Positions 1 to 8,287 of a DNA stretch of 64,000 nucleotides are shown piece after piece. Where the stretch lies: NCBI GenBank assembly GCA_018240785.1, contig JAFEFC010000033.1, positions 24,996 through 88,995 on the forward strand, read 5' to 3'. The DNA comes from Pseudomonadota bacterium (GTDB lineage Bacteria; Pseudomonadota; Gammaproteobacteria; Burkholderiales; Rhodocyclaceae). Position numbers and translations under genes: made by a program. Under the pieces are notes generated by a model. That model had not been told where the DNA came from and did not search any database. It saw nothing but the letters and a program-made list of their open reading frames with translations. Position 1 is the first letter of the stretch. Each line of letters opens with the position of its first letter.

Positions 1-476
1 ATGCCGCCGACCGAGTAACCGCTGAACATCAGCGTCACCATCGTGGCGCGGATGCGCTTGGGCGAATACTCGGTCATCTGCGCGATCACGTTCGGCATCA
101 CGCCGCCGATGCCCACGCCGGCCAGGAAGCGGGTCACGCTGAATAGCACCGGATCGCTGGTGAGGCCGGCGGCGGCGGTGAACACGCTGAACAGGCCGAT
201 GCAGATGGCGATGGCCCAGCGCCGGCCGATGCGGTCGGAGATCGTGCCGAGGAAGATGTTGCCGAACATCATGCCGAACAGTGCCGAACTCACCATGAAG
301 CCGGCGCTGGTCGCATCCACGCCCATCTCCTTCATGATGGACGGCAGGGCGATGCCGGCGACGGCGAGGTCGTAGCCGTCGAACACGATGATGAGCGCGC
401 ACCACAGCAGCACGAGGCCGTGGAATCCGTTGAAGCGGGCTTCGTCTGCCAGCTTGTGTATGTCGATCTGACGCAT
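1..476 (-). CDS. MFS transporter, aromatic acid:H+ symporter (AAHS) type, N-terminal part
   Basis: The gene runs off the left edge, so only about 158 N-terminal residues are visible. They contain a first membrane segment with the GYDLA stretch typical of the AAHS family, and after the second segment the loop motif SDRIGRR that marks major facilitator proteins. The ATG at 474-476 is preceded by a good GGAGG ribosome site. Family members such as BenK and PcaK import benzoate or hydroxybenzoates with protons across the inner membrane. It lies 113 bp downstream of benC on the same strand and is probably co-transcribed, which supports a benzoate-like substrate. The exact substrate cannot be read from this fragment. 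Confidence 0.85.
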   Translation of the reverse strand, partial: MRQIDIHKLADEARFNGFHGLVLLWCALIIVFDGYDLAVAGIALPSIMKEMGVDATSAGFMVSSALFGMMFGNIFLGTISDRIGRRWAIAICIGLFSVFTAAAGLTSDPVLFSVTRFLAGVGIGGVMPNVIAQMTEYSPKRIRATMVTLMFSGYSVGG

Positions 477-589
477 GGGGTGTCTCCTCCGTTGGGGTCT
501 GTCTGCTGGATCGCGGGCGGCAGCCGGCCGTCCGCCGCGCATGGCGTGCGGTGCCTCGGGGCGGCCGGCTCGGGTGCGCCCGCGTGGGC

Positions 590-1609
590 TCAGGCGGCGC
601 TGGCCGCGAACTTCTCGTAGTGGAACGAGGCCGACTTCACGTCGATCTCGCGCAGGTGGCGGGCGACCGCCTCGACCATGGGCGGGGGGCCGCACAGGTA
701 GATGTCGACCTCGCCGTCGTTGAGGTGCGCCGGCTCGATGTGCTGCATCACGTAGCCCTTGCGCGCATGTCGGCTGTCCTCATCGACCACGCAGACGGCG
801 AAGCTGAAGTTCGGGATCAGGCGGGCGAAGGCTTCGAGGCGCTCGGTCTCGACCACGTCGCCGTCGCTATTGACGCCGTAGATCAGGTGGATGGGATGCG
901 GGCTGCCACCGGCCGCGACGACCTTGTCGAGCATCGCCAGGAAGGGCGCCAGGCCGGTGCCCCCGGCGAGCATCAGCACCGGGCGCTGGATGGGGCGCAG
1001 GTAGAAGCTGCCGAAGGGGCCGCTCAGCGCGATCGGATCGCCAGCCTGGGCGCGGTCGGCGAGGAAGCCGCTCATGCGCCCGCCGGGAACGTTGCGGATC
1101 AGGAAGGACGCCGTGTCGCCACCCGGCGCCATGGAGCTGAACGAATAGGCGCGGTGATGGGCGCCGTCGCCGGGCACCTGCAGGTTGGCGTACTGGCCGG
1201 GCAGGAACAGCAGTTGCCGCAGCGCTTCGCCCTGCAGCACCAGCGAGAAGGTGCTGTCGGACAGACGGCGAACCTCGCGGATGTTCGCCGTGTAGCTCTC
1301 CTGGCGCGTGTTGCACACCGAGGAATCCGCCGGGATGCGCACGACGCAGTCCGAGGTCGGCCGCATCTGGCAGGCCAGCGCATAGCCTTGCGCCGCCTCG
1401 TCCGCGCTCAGCGCATCGTCGATGTAGTCGCCGAGCGCGTAGCTGCCCGATTCGACGCGGCACTTGCAGGCGGCGCAGGCGCCCTCGCGGCAGTCCATCG
1501 GAATGTTGATGCCCTGGCGGTAGGCGGCATCGACCACCGATTCGGTGTCCTTGCACTTGATGAAGCGGGTCGCGCCGTCCTCGAAATCCAGCGCAATGGT
1601 GTAACTCAT
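590..1609 (-). CDS. benC: Benzoate 1,2-dioxygenase electron transfer component (reductase)
   Basis: This is a 339-residue NADH:ferredoxin reductase. An N-terminal plant-type [2Fe-2S] ferredoxin domain carries Cys40, Cys45, Cys48 and Cys80. It is followed by an FAD domain (RAYSFSS, about 153-159) and an NAD domain (GGTGLAPF, 216-223; CGPPPM, 306-311). This order and length match BenC/XylZ/AntC, which pass electrons from NADH to the terminal ring-hydroxylating oxygenase. The ATG at 1609 follows a GGAG site and gives the family's usual N terminus; longer upstream open frame is ignored. The oxygenase genes benA and benB are not next to it in this window, which is unusual, so the partner oxygenase (benzoate, toluate or anthranilate) is inferred. 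Confidence 0.88.
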   Translation of the reverse strand: MSYTIALDFEDGATRFIKCKDTESVVDAAYRQGINIPMDCREGACAACKCRVESGSYALGDYIDDALSADEAAQGYALACQMRPTSDCVVRIPADSSVCNTRQESYTANIREVRRLSDSTFSLVLQGEALRQLLFLPGQYANLQVPGDGAHHRAYSFSSMAPGGDTASFLIRNVPGGRMSGFLADRAQAGDPIALSGPFGSFYLRPIQRPVLMLAGGTGLAPFLAMLDKVVAAGGSPHPIHLIYGVNSDGDVVETERLEAFARLIPNFSFAVCVVDEDSRHARKGYVMQHIEPAHLNDGEVDIYLCGPPPMVEAVARHLREIDVKSASFHYEKFAASAA

Positions 1610-1999
1610 CGACTTGTCTCCAGTTTCGTCGGCTGCGCCGACCGGGTTCCGGCCCTTCTTGGATGCGTCTGATGGCCGGACGCAGGGCTGCGGTGATCTG
1701 GAGCGGGATTTAAAAATATCGAGAAAAGCCGGTATAGCCGAAATCTGCGCCGATGCGGCGCGACGAAGTCCACTTCCTGCAGAATGCCGGCGGCCACCTC
1801 GGTCGCGCCGGCCCTTCAGCCGGAAATGGCATTGTCCGCAGCGGGATTCATCCACAAATGGCGCGCGCCGGCGATGCGCGGCCGACCGTCCTTGCATGCG
1901 CCGGGCGCATGGTGTTTGATGCAGATCAAACGGAACGCTCACTTTGTTGTCGCCGGCGCCTCGTCGCAGTACGGGACGCCTGCCGCTGGACGGATGCCC
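1610..1999. other. Divergent control region between benC and the AraC-type gene
   Basis: This 390-bp stretch has no convincing gene. It separates the divergent starts of benC and the AraC/XylS-type regulator, so promoters for both should lie here. It holds a short AT-rich patch near 1708-1725 and a perfect FNR-type palindrome at 1916-1929. Confidence 0.7.
1916..1929. promoter_or_regulatory. FNR/ANR-type binding box
   Basis: The 14 bases TTGATGCAGATCAA match the FNR consensus TTGAT-N4-ATCAA at every defined position. The box lies 71 bp upstream of the AraC-type start and about 310 bp upstream of benC. It suggests that oxygen supply influences the regulator and, through it, the aromatic pathway. 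Binding is inferred. Confidence 0.7.
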
Positions 2000-3034
2000 A
2001 TGCCTGCCAAGTCAAGCGCCCTTGCCCCGCTCTACGGAAACTGCCTGTTCCGGTCCGACGAGCGTGTGACCGTCCACGACTACGTCGCGCGCGAGCTCAT
2101 CGACCATGAGCTGCGCTGGAAGCGCGGCCGGCCCGACGTGGCGATGTACAAGGGGCAGGCGAGCCGCATGCAGGTGTATCTGCTGAGGTATGGCGCGGAG
2201 GTCGAGGTGACGCCGCAGCCGTTCGACGATTTCGCGCTGGTGCACACCTCCCTGACCGGTGCCGCGGAGATCGAGTCCGATGCTCATCGCATCGAGCTGG
2301 CCGAGGGCAGGACGGCCGTCCTGGCGCCGCGGCAGCGCCTGCGCCTGCGCTGGTATCCGGGCACCGAGCAACTGATCGTCAAGGTGCCGCACGCGCTGCT
2401 GCGTGACGTCGCCGGGAGCGAGGAAGACCAGCCGCTCGGCCTGCCGCCCGGCTTCATGTTCGCGCGCGCGCACGGTGCCCAGTGGAGCCTGCTGCTGCAG
2501 TCGCTGCTGAACGTGACCACGATGCCGGGCGCGCCGGGGGCCGCTGGAATGAGCCGGGCATGGCTCGAGCACTTCGAGCGCAACCTCGCGCTGTTCCTGC
2601 TGACGCACCAGCCCGACGGCCTGCCGGCGGGCGCGCCGATCGCCGGCCCTGGTGGCGTGGCGCAGATGGAGGCGGCGGGCGAGGCGCCGCTGCGCGATGG
2701 CGGCGATGGCCGCCTGGCGGCGCTGATGGAGTACATGGAGGCTCGCCTGTGCGCGCCGATCACGCTCGAGGATCTCGCACGCGCGGCGGGCAGCAGCGTG
2801 CGCACCCTCAACCAGCTCTGCCATCGTCACTACGGTGTCACGCCGATGGATCTGCTGCGTAACCTGCGGCTCGATGCGGTGCATGCGCGCCTGCGCCTGC
2901 ACCCCGAGCTCAGCATCACGGAAACCGCGCTGGCCTTCGGTTTTGGCCATCCGGGCCGCTTCGCCCAGTATTACCAGGCGCGTTTCAACGAGCTGCCTCG
3001 CCAGACCCAGGCCCGGCACAGGGACCACGACTGA
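2000..3034 (+). CDS. AraC/XylS-family transcriptional regulator
   Basis: A 344-residue protein. The N-terminal part resembles the AraC_binding_2 effector domain found in XylS and BenR. The C-terminal 100 residues form the double helix-turn-helix (ITLEDLARAAGSSVRTL, then SITETALAFGFGHPGRFAQY). It is divergent from benC, so it is a good candidate activator of the benzoate genes, acting as BenR does on its own locus. In-frame ATGs at 1994 and 2000 are both possible starts. A longer upstream frame would run across the FNR box and is not favoured. The central part (about 170-235) is rich in Ala and Gly and probably a linker. Confidence 0.85.
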   Translation: MPAKSSALAPLYGNCLFRSDERVTVHDYVARELIDHELRWKRGRPDVAMYKGQASRMQVYLLRYGAEVEVTPQPFDDFALVHTSLTGAAEIESDAHRIELAEGRTAVLAPRQRLRLRWYPGTEQLIVKVPHALLRDVAGSEEDQPLGLPPGFMFARAHGAQWSLLLQSLLNVTTMPGAPGAAGMSRAWLEHFERNLALFLLTHQPDGLPAGAPIAGPGGVAQMEAAGEAPLRDGGDGRLAALMEYMEARLCAPITLEDLARAAGSSVRTLNQLCHRHYGVTPMDLLRNLRLDAVHARLRLHPELSITETALAFGFGHPGRFAQYYQARFNELPRQTQARHRDHD

Positions 3035-3217
3035 AGACGTGACGGCGACCGTCCCCCTGGCTGGCGCAACAGGCAGGCGGATCCATGGCACGCCGCACGG
3101 CCGATCCGCCGCAGCCCTTTGTCAATTCTTGTGAAACAAACAATCAAGGAGATGGCGATTTATTGATGTGAGCTGCGCGCATAAAATCACCGGCCGTATT
3201 CGTGCCGCAGTCCGCCC

Positions 3218-4411
3218 ATGTCGTCGCCCCTCGTCATCCTGATCCTGTCCCTGCTGCTCGGCCTGCAGCCGATCACCACCGATCTTTACCTGCCGGCGCT
3301 GCCCGCCCTGACCGAGGCTTTCGGCACCGTGCCGGCCCGTGCGCAACTGACGCTCACCGCGCTGTTGCTCGCTTTCGGCCTGTCGCAACTGGTGTGGGGG
3401 CCGGTGTCGGACGTGGTGGGGCGGCGCAAGGTGCTGCTGGTCGGACTGGCCGGCTACACGCTGGCGGCGGTCGGCAGCGCGCTGGCCGCGTCGATCGAGG
3501 CGCTGGTGGTGTGGCGCACGGTGCAGGGCGCCTGCATGGGCGCGGGCACCGTATGTGCGCGTGCCATCGTGCGCGACCTCTATGCGCCGGAGCAGGGCGC
3601 ACGTGCGATGAGCAAGGGCCTGTCGGGGCTGGGCGTGGCCGCCTGCCTGAGCCCGCCACTGGGCGGCCTGGTCGCCGAGTTGTTCGGCTGGCGTGTGGCG
3701 CTGATGTTGCTGGTGCTGTTCGGGGCGGCCACGCTGTTCGTGATCGCGCGCCATTTCGACGAGACACTGCAGGAGCGGCATCCGGAGGCGCTGCGACCGG
3801 CCTTGCTGGCAGGCATGGTGGGCCACATCCTGGGCAACGGCACCTTCTGGGCCTTCACGCTGCTGTCTTCCGCTTCGTTCGGTGGCCTGTTCAGCTTTCT
3901 GGCTTCGTCTTCCTTCGTCTTCATCAGGCTGTTCGGCTTTTCCTCGACGGCCTACGGCATGGTGTTGCTGTCGCTGTCGGCCTTCTACATCAGCGGCACC
4001 ATGCTGTGCCGGCGCATGTTGCTGCGCATCGGCGTGAAGGGCGCGGTGCGGGTGGGCGGGCTGCTGTCCCTGTGCGGCGGCGGGCTGATGGCTGCGCTGC
4101 TGCTGGCGGGCGTGAACAGCCCGTGGGCGGTGATGGCGCCGGCGTGGATCTACATGCTGGGCCACGGCATCCACCAGCCCTGCGGGCAGAGCGGGGCGAT
4201 CGGCCCCTTTCCCCGCGCCGCCGGCGCCGCTTCGGCCCTTGCCGGCTTCCTGATGATGGTGGTGGCGTTCGGCGCCGGCAGCTGGATGGGAGCGCACATG
4301 GACGGCACGGCGGCGCCGCTGATCGAGGGCATGGCGTTCTGGAGCGTCACGGTGGCACTGGTGGCGTGGATCCTGGTGCAGCGCGCCGGCCCCCGGGCAG
4401 TATCGCGTTGA
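3218..4411 (+). CDS. Bcr/CflA-type MFS multidrug efflux transporter
   Basis: A 397-residue inner-membrane protein with about 12 predicted membrane segments. The start (LQPITTDLYLPALP) is the hallmark first segment of the Bcr/CflA branch of drug:proton antiporters. Motif A (GPVSDVVGRRK) follows segment 2 and the antiporter motif region is present in segment 5. Such proteins export drugs such as bicyclomycin or chloramphenicol, or sulfonamides; the substrate here is unknown. A MarR-family gene follows 130 bp downstream on the same strand and could control it. Confidence 0.88.
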   Translation: MSSPLVILILSLLLGLQPITTDLYLPALPALTEAFGTVPARAQLTLTALLLAFGLSQLVWGPVSDVVGRRKVLLVGLAGYTLAAVGSALAASIEALVVWRTVQGACMGAGTVCARAIVRDLYAPEQGARAMSKGLSGLGVAACLSPPLGGLVAELFGWRVALMLLVLFGAATLFVIARHFDETLQERHPEALRPALLAGMVGHILGNGTFWAFTLLSSASFGGLFSFLASSSFVFIRLFGFSSTAYGMVLLSLSAFYISGTMLCRRMLLRIGVKGAVRVGGLLSLCGGGLMAALLLAGVNSPWAVMAPAWIYMLGHGIHQPCGQSGAIGPFPRAAGAASALAGFLMMVVAFGAGSWMGAHMDGTAAPLIEGMAFWSVTVALVAWILVQRAGPRAVSR

Positions 4412-4541
4412 GACGCACGAGCGTCTGCAGTTGCGGCGCCGTGCTCGCCGGCGGGAGCGAGGGGATATACTTCCACATTGAAATGATTCCGCAGGCTGTG
4501 CCGCTTCGCGGCAACCAGACGCGCCACCGACCGACGCAACC

Positions 4542-5012
4542 ATGACCACGAGAAAAACCAATCGCTTCCTGCCCGACAGCGAATCTTTCCGCTACGAGGA
4601 CTTCCCCTTCTACTGGCTCGCGCGGGTACATGCCACCTATGCGCTCGAGATGGAGCGGGTGCTGAAGAAGCTGGGTACCGATATCCCGACCCGGCGCGTG
4701 CTGATGATGCTGCGCCTGCACGGCACGGTGAGCGTGTCGGAGCTGTCGACCCATTCCGTCATCAAGCTATCTACGCTGACCCGCATCATCCAGCGCATGC
4801 GCGACGAGGCCCTGGTCGAGACGCGCACCAATGCTGAGGACGCGCGCATCACCGACGTGTCCATCACGCCCAAGGGCGAGGAACTCGCCGATCGCATCCA
4901 GCAGGCGACACGCAAGATCTTCGCAAAGGGCTATCAGGGCCTGACCGAGGCGCAACTTGCCAGGTTCACCGAGACCCTGCAGGTGATCTTCAAGAACTTC
5001 ACCGACGACTGA
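4542..5012 (+). CDS. MarR-family transcriptional regulator
   Basis: A 156-residue winged-helix protein. The core (about 45-115) shows the MarR pattern: a recognition-helix region (VSELSTHSVIKLSTLTRIIQ), then the wing with the DARITDVSITPKG segment. Family members are dimers that usually repress neighbouring transporter or catabolic genes and let go when they bind a phenolic ligand. The extended N terminus with FYWLARVHATYALEME resembles regulators linked to aromatic metabolism. It follows the MFS gene on the same strand, while the next gene converges on it, so the MFS gene is the likeliest target. Confidence 0.85.
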   Translation: MTTRKTNRFLPDSESFRYEDFPFYWLARVHATYALEMERVLKKLGTDIPTRRVLMMLRLHGTVSVSELSTHSVIKLSTLTRIIQRMRDEALVETRTNAEDARITDVSITPKGEELADRIQQATRKIFAKGYQGLTEAQLARFTETLQVIFKNFTDD

Positions 5013-5039
5013 TATCGCCAGCGCCCTTGGGCGCGGCTG

Positions 5040-5600
5040 TCAGCCTTCGAAGTCGTCGCACTGGCCGGCCGTCCGGCCCCGGACCCTGTTGCGGTAAGCG
5101 TCCGGCGCCGGGCGGTTCCCTTCACATTGAAGATTGCCGCCGATGCGGTTCTGACCGATCGAGAGCGCGCCGCGGTTGCCGACCGCCTGCAGGTTGCCGG
5201 CGATTGCATTGCGACCGACACGCATCTCGCCGCGGTTGCCGTCGAGCTGAAGGTTGCCGCCGATGCGCGACTCCGTCAGCCTGATCTCGTGCGTGCGGTG
5301 CACCTGCACGTTGCCGCGTACCGTCGAGTCGGCGGTGAGTTCCAAACGTTCGGCGCGGTTCGCCTGCAGATTGCCGGCGATGTGCGCGCCGCGAACTTCC
5401 AGCGCTGCGCCCTCCTCGACGCGCACGTTGCCGCGCACCGCGGTGCCGTCCAGCACGCACCGCTCGCCCTGGGGAACGACGAGATCGTCGACGTCGATGT
5501 CTTCCACATAGCCGATGCAGGTAGCCCGCTCCGCCCAGGCCGGTGATGTGGCGAGGCCGGATGCCGTGATGAAGGCCGCCAACAGAATCTTGCTGCGCAT
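5040..5600 (-). CDS. Secreted repeat protein of unknown function
   Basis: A 186-residue protein. An N-terminal signal peptide ends at SPAWA (about residue 23). The rest consists of degenerate repeats of about 20 residues built on GNLQ, GNV and GG cores (RGNVRVEEG, AGNLQANRA, RGNVQVHRT, GGNLQLDGN, AGNLQAVGN, GGNLQCEGN). This pattern predicts a small right-handed beta-helix, as seen in polymer-forming or adhesin-like periplasmic proteins. I do not recognise a named family. The ATG at 5600 has a GGAAG site; the gene converges with the MarR gene and stands alone. There are cysteines near each end that could form a disulfide. Confidence 0.75.
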   Translation of the reverse strand: MRSKILLAAFITASGLATSPAWAERATCIGYVEDIDVDDLVVPQGERCVLDGTAVRGNVRVEEGAALEVRGAHIAGNLQANRAERLELTADSTVRGNVQVHRTHEIRLTESRIGGNLQLDGNRGEMRVGRNAIAGNLQAVGNRGALSIGQNRIGGNLQCEGNRPAPDAYRNRVRGRTAGQCDDFEG

Positions 5601-5766
5601 GAGTCTTCCGCCTTGAGTAGATTCCATGCGCCGTGACCGGGCAAACCCGGGGCCACGACGCTGACGGGGTGGAAGGGTACATGCGGGCGCCGGCCGCGGC
5701 GGGCTGGAACTGTTGCGAAGCATTGCCGCGCTGCGGCGCCGGTTCAGTACGCGCCGGGTGTGCGCA

Positions 5767-5882
5767 TCAGGCAGCGGCGGGCAGCGGGAAATTGACTGCG
5801 ATCTTGATCCCGTCCGGGGCGTCGAACAGCAAGTGGAACATGCCGTACGCGCGCAGCGGCCGCCATTGGGCTTGAAGTCGCG
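5767..5882 (-). pseudogene. Remnant of a glyoxalase/VOC-type gene (C-terminal end only)
   Basis: Read on the minus strand, this stretch encodes YGMFHLLFDAPDGIKIAVNF followed by a few residues and a stop. That resembles the last beta strand of VOC/glyoxalase-fold proteins (YGxxHxxxxDPDGxxxE/VNF). The codons here are GC-rich at third positions as in real genes, but upstream the frame continues into non-coding-looking sequence with no fold. I read it as the leftover 3' end of a deleted gene. The match is by eye and short. Confidence 0.4.
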
Positions 5883-5922
5883 GCCGCATCCTCATCCAGG
5901 CGGTCGGCTTTTCTGCAACATT

Positions 5923-5956
5923 CATTTTCGAGAATGTGTAAAATCTCGAGAAAATG
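5923..5956. promoter_or_regulatory. Imperfect inverted repeat before the MHS transporter
   Basis: CATTTTCGAGA (5923-5933) and TCTCGAGAAAATG (5944-5956) form an inverted repeat with a two-base insertion. It sits 60 bp before the transporter ATG in an AT-rich patch and could be an operator. Function is inferred. Confidence 0.4.
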
Positions 5957-6016
5957 GGCCGGGCCACCCAGTCTCCAGCTATCTGTCGCCGCACCCCATA
6001 CGCAAGGGAAAACCCA

Positions 6017-7342
6017 ATGAATCAAGCCTCCGCGGGCGTCAGCGCCCTACCGATCACTTCGACCGAGGACGTCGGCCAGCGTACCCGCATGCGCGCGCTG
6101 GCGGGCAGCGCCATCGGCAGTGCGGTGGAGTGGTACGACTACTTCCTGTACGGCACCATGGCCAGCATCATCTTCGGCCGCCTGTTCTTTCCGTCGGCAG
6201 ACAAGACCACCGAAACCCTGCTGTCCCTGGCCTCGTTTGCGCTCGCCTTCGTCGTGCGGCCGCTGGGCGGCATCCTGTTCAGCCACATCGGCGACAGGAT
6301 CGGACGCAAGAAGACGCTGGTGATGACGCTGTCGCTGATGGGTGCATCCACCGCGGGCATGGGCCTGCTGCCCGATCACGCCGCCATCGGCGTGTGGGCC
6401 GGCGTCCTGCTCACGCTGCTGCGACTGATCCAGGGCCTCGCGCTGGGCGGCGAATGGGGTGGCGGCCTGCTGCTGGCGGTGGAATACGCGCCCAAGGCCA
6501 AGCGGGGCTTCTACGGCGCGGTGCCGCAGGTGGGGGCGCTGATCGGCCTCGCGCTGGGCAACTTCACCGTGGCCGGCATGAACGCGATCCTGACCGAGGA
6601 GCAGTTCCTGTCGTGGGGCTGGCGCATTCCGTTCCTGCTGTCGATCCTGCTGGTGCTGTTCGGCCTGTGGGTGCGCAAGGCGGTCGATGAGACGCCGTCG
6701 TTTCAGAAAGTGCGTGCTGCCGGCCACACCGCCAAGCTGCCGATCGCCGAGACGCTGAGCAAGCACGGCAGGGCGGTGCTGGTCACCATCGGCGCCAAGT
6801 TCATCGAGACCTCCACCTTCTTCCTGTTCGCCACCTTCACCGTGTCCTACGCGGTGTCGCTCGGCTACACGCGGGCGCAGGCGCTCAACGCGGTGCTCAT
6901 CGCCGCCCTGGTGGCAATCCCGGTGATGCTGTTCATGGGTGCGCTGTCGGACCGCATCGGCCGCAAGAAGCTGTTCGCCATCGGCACCGTGCTGGTGATG
7001 ATCTACATCCTTCCCTTCCTGTGGATGGTGAACCAGAAGGATCCGCTGCTGCTGACCATCGCCACCGTCGTCGGCTTCGGCGTCATCTGGTCGATGTACG
7101 GCGCGGTGCTGGGCACCTTCTTCGCCGAGAGCTATACCGCCGACGTGCGCTACACCGGTGCTTCGCTCGGCTACCAGATCGGCGCGGCGCTGGTCGGCGG
7201 CCCCGCGCCGCTGATCGCCACTGCCCTGCTGGCGGCTTATGCCAGCTATGTGCCGGTGGGCATCTTCATCATCGTCTGCGGCCTGATTTCGCTGCTGGCG
7301 ATCTCCTTCGCCAAGGAGCGGGCGGGCGCCGATCTGGACTGA
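6017..7342 (+). CDS. MFS transporter, metabolite:H+ symporter (MHS) family
   Basis: A 441-residue inner-membrane protein. It carries the MHS signature near the first segment (GSAIGSAVEWYDYFLYG) and motif A after segment 2 (GDRIGRKKTLV), repeated in the second half (SDRIGRKKLFA). The glycine-rich stretch GLALGGEWGGG in segment 5 is also typical. Relatives such as ShiA, YhjE and KgtP import organic acids with protons. The start at 6017 has an AAGGG site; upstream in-frame codons are not needed. There is no enzyme gene beside it to name a substrate; the next gene converges. Confidence 0.88.
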   Translation: MNQASAGVSALPITSTEDVGQRTRMRALAGSAIGSAVEWYDYFLYGTMASIIFGRLFFPSADKTTETLLSLASFALAFVVRPLGGILFSHIGDRIGRKKTLVMTLSLMGASTAGMGLLPDHAAIGVWAGVLLTLLRLIQGLALGGEWGGGLLLAVEYAPKAKRGFYGAVPQVGALIGLALGNFTVAGMNAILTEEQFLSWGWRIPFLLSILLVLFGLWVRKAVDETPSFQKVRAAGHTAKLPIAETLSKHGRAVLVTIGAKFIETSTFFLFATFTVSYAVSLGYTRAQALNAVLIAALVAIPVMLFMGALSDRIGRKKLFAIGTVLVMIYILPFLWMVNQKDPLLLTIATVVGFGVIWSMYGAVLGTFFAESYTADVRYTGASLGYQIGAALVGGPAPLIATALLAAYASYVPVGIFIIVCGLISLLAISFAKERAGADLD

Positions 7343-7397
7343 CGCACGCCGGCAGGCGTGAAGTCTGCGGCTCGATTGCGAAAGCTCCGCCGCAGGC

Positions 7398-8141
7398 TCA
7401 CAGCCTGCCGATGCGCATGTTGATCGGCCAGGTGATGGGGCGCGCGACATCCGCGTCGCCCCAGGCCTTCGCGATGTCTTCGGCGAGGGCCTGCAGCAGT
7501 GCGTCACGCCCGGCCTCGCGCGCCCGGCGGACGGCCGACCAGGTCTGCACATAGCCGAGCAGCTCGTGCAGGCGCCACTGCAGGCGGATCTCCATCGCCG
7601 GCGCGCGAAACTCGTCGAACGGGAAATCGAGCGTCGCATAGCCCGAATCCACCATTTGCCGCTCGGCGGGCCAGTACGGGCCGATCTCCTGCCAGTAGAA
7701 CTGCTTGAAGCGCGCGTCGAGCGCAGGCTCCAGCGCCGGCACGCCGTAGCTCACCAGCGCGAGCACCGCACCCTCCACCGCCACGCGCCGCGCCTCGCCG
7801 TAGAAGGCGGGCAGGTCGAACCAGTGTGCCGCCTGCGCGGCGGTGATCAGGCTGGCGCTGCGGTCGGCGAGCGGCAGCCGTTCGGCCGGCGCGCACTGGT
7901 AGCGGATGCGCTCGTGCCGCGCGGCATTGGCGATCTGGTCGGCACTCGGGTCGAGCCCGATCACCGTGTCGAAGTGCTCGGCGAGAAGCCGCGTCAATTG
8001 TCCGTTGCCGCAGCCCACGTCGAGGGCAAGTCGACGATCCGGCGCCACCGAGGCGAGGAACGCAGCCAACTGCGACGGATATTCAGGGCGAAACCGTGCG
8101 TAGGCCTGTCCGCCCTGGTCGAACCAGTTTCTGGGTGTCAT
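7398..8141 (-). CDS. Class I SAM-dependent methyltransferase
   Basis: A 247-residue protein with the Rossmann-like methyltransferase fold. Motif I (DVGCGNG, 41-47) binds S-adenosylmethionine, GLDPSADQI follows as the acidic loop, and PAERLPLADRSASLIT matches the motif II/III region of the Methyltransf_11 type. The pattern RPxYPxxL at the N terminus with WFDxxxFYxEARRV is common in proteins annotated as trans-aconitate or general small-molecule methyltransferases. The substrate is unknown. The ATG at 8141 lacks a strong ribosome site; a GTG at 8168 in frame is an alternative. Confidence 0.85.
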   Translation of the reverse strand: MTPRNWFDQGGQAYARFRPEYPSQLAAFLASVAPDRRLALDVGCGNGQLTRLLAEHFDTVIGLDPSADQIANAARHERIRYQCAPAERLPLADRSASLITAAQAAHWFDLPAFYGEARRVAVEGAVLALVSYGVPALEPALDARFKQFYWQEIGPYWPAERQMVDSGYATLDFPFDEFRAPAMEIRLQWRLHELLGYVQTWSAVRRAREAGRDALLQALAEDIAKAWGDADVARPITWPINMRIGRL

Positions 8142-8287
8142 GCTCAGATTCAAGACATTCACCAGCACGACCCCGACCGCGTCGCGCTGCAGGGAGTCGG
8201 TGATCCGGGTGAGGTCAAGGGCCTGCCCTTGCGCAAGCGTCGGTCCTTGAAGCGGACCTCGATGATGCCATCGCGGCGCGGCAGGAG

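Larger units (their letters stand above)
5601..6016. other. Long intergenic region with a gene remnant and an inverted repeat
   Basis: This 416-bp stretch separates the divergent secreted-repeat gene and the MHS-type transporter. It contains what looks like the 3' end of a lost VOC-type gene (5767-5882) and an imperfect inverted repeat close to the transporter start (5923-5956). Confidence 0.6.

Noticed and set aside
1784-1999. A 72-codon upstream extension of the AraC-type regulator
   Set aside because: It would include the FNR box and has no family similarity; the start near 2000 fits the family.
3122-3217. FNR-like ATCAA...TTGAT pair before the Bcr/CflA-type transporter
   Set aside because: The half-sites are 15 bases apart and in the wrong arrangement for FNR; no operator is claimed.
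8142-8287. Possible gene fragment between the methyltransferase and pirin genes
   Set aside because: All frames give short, composition-like peptides with no recognisable motif.
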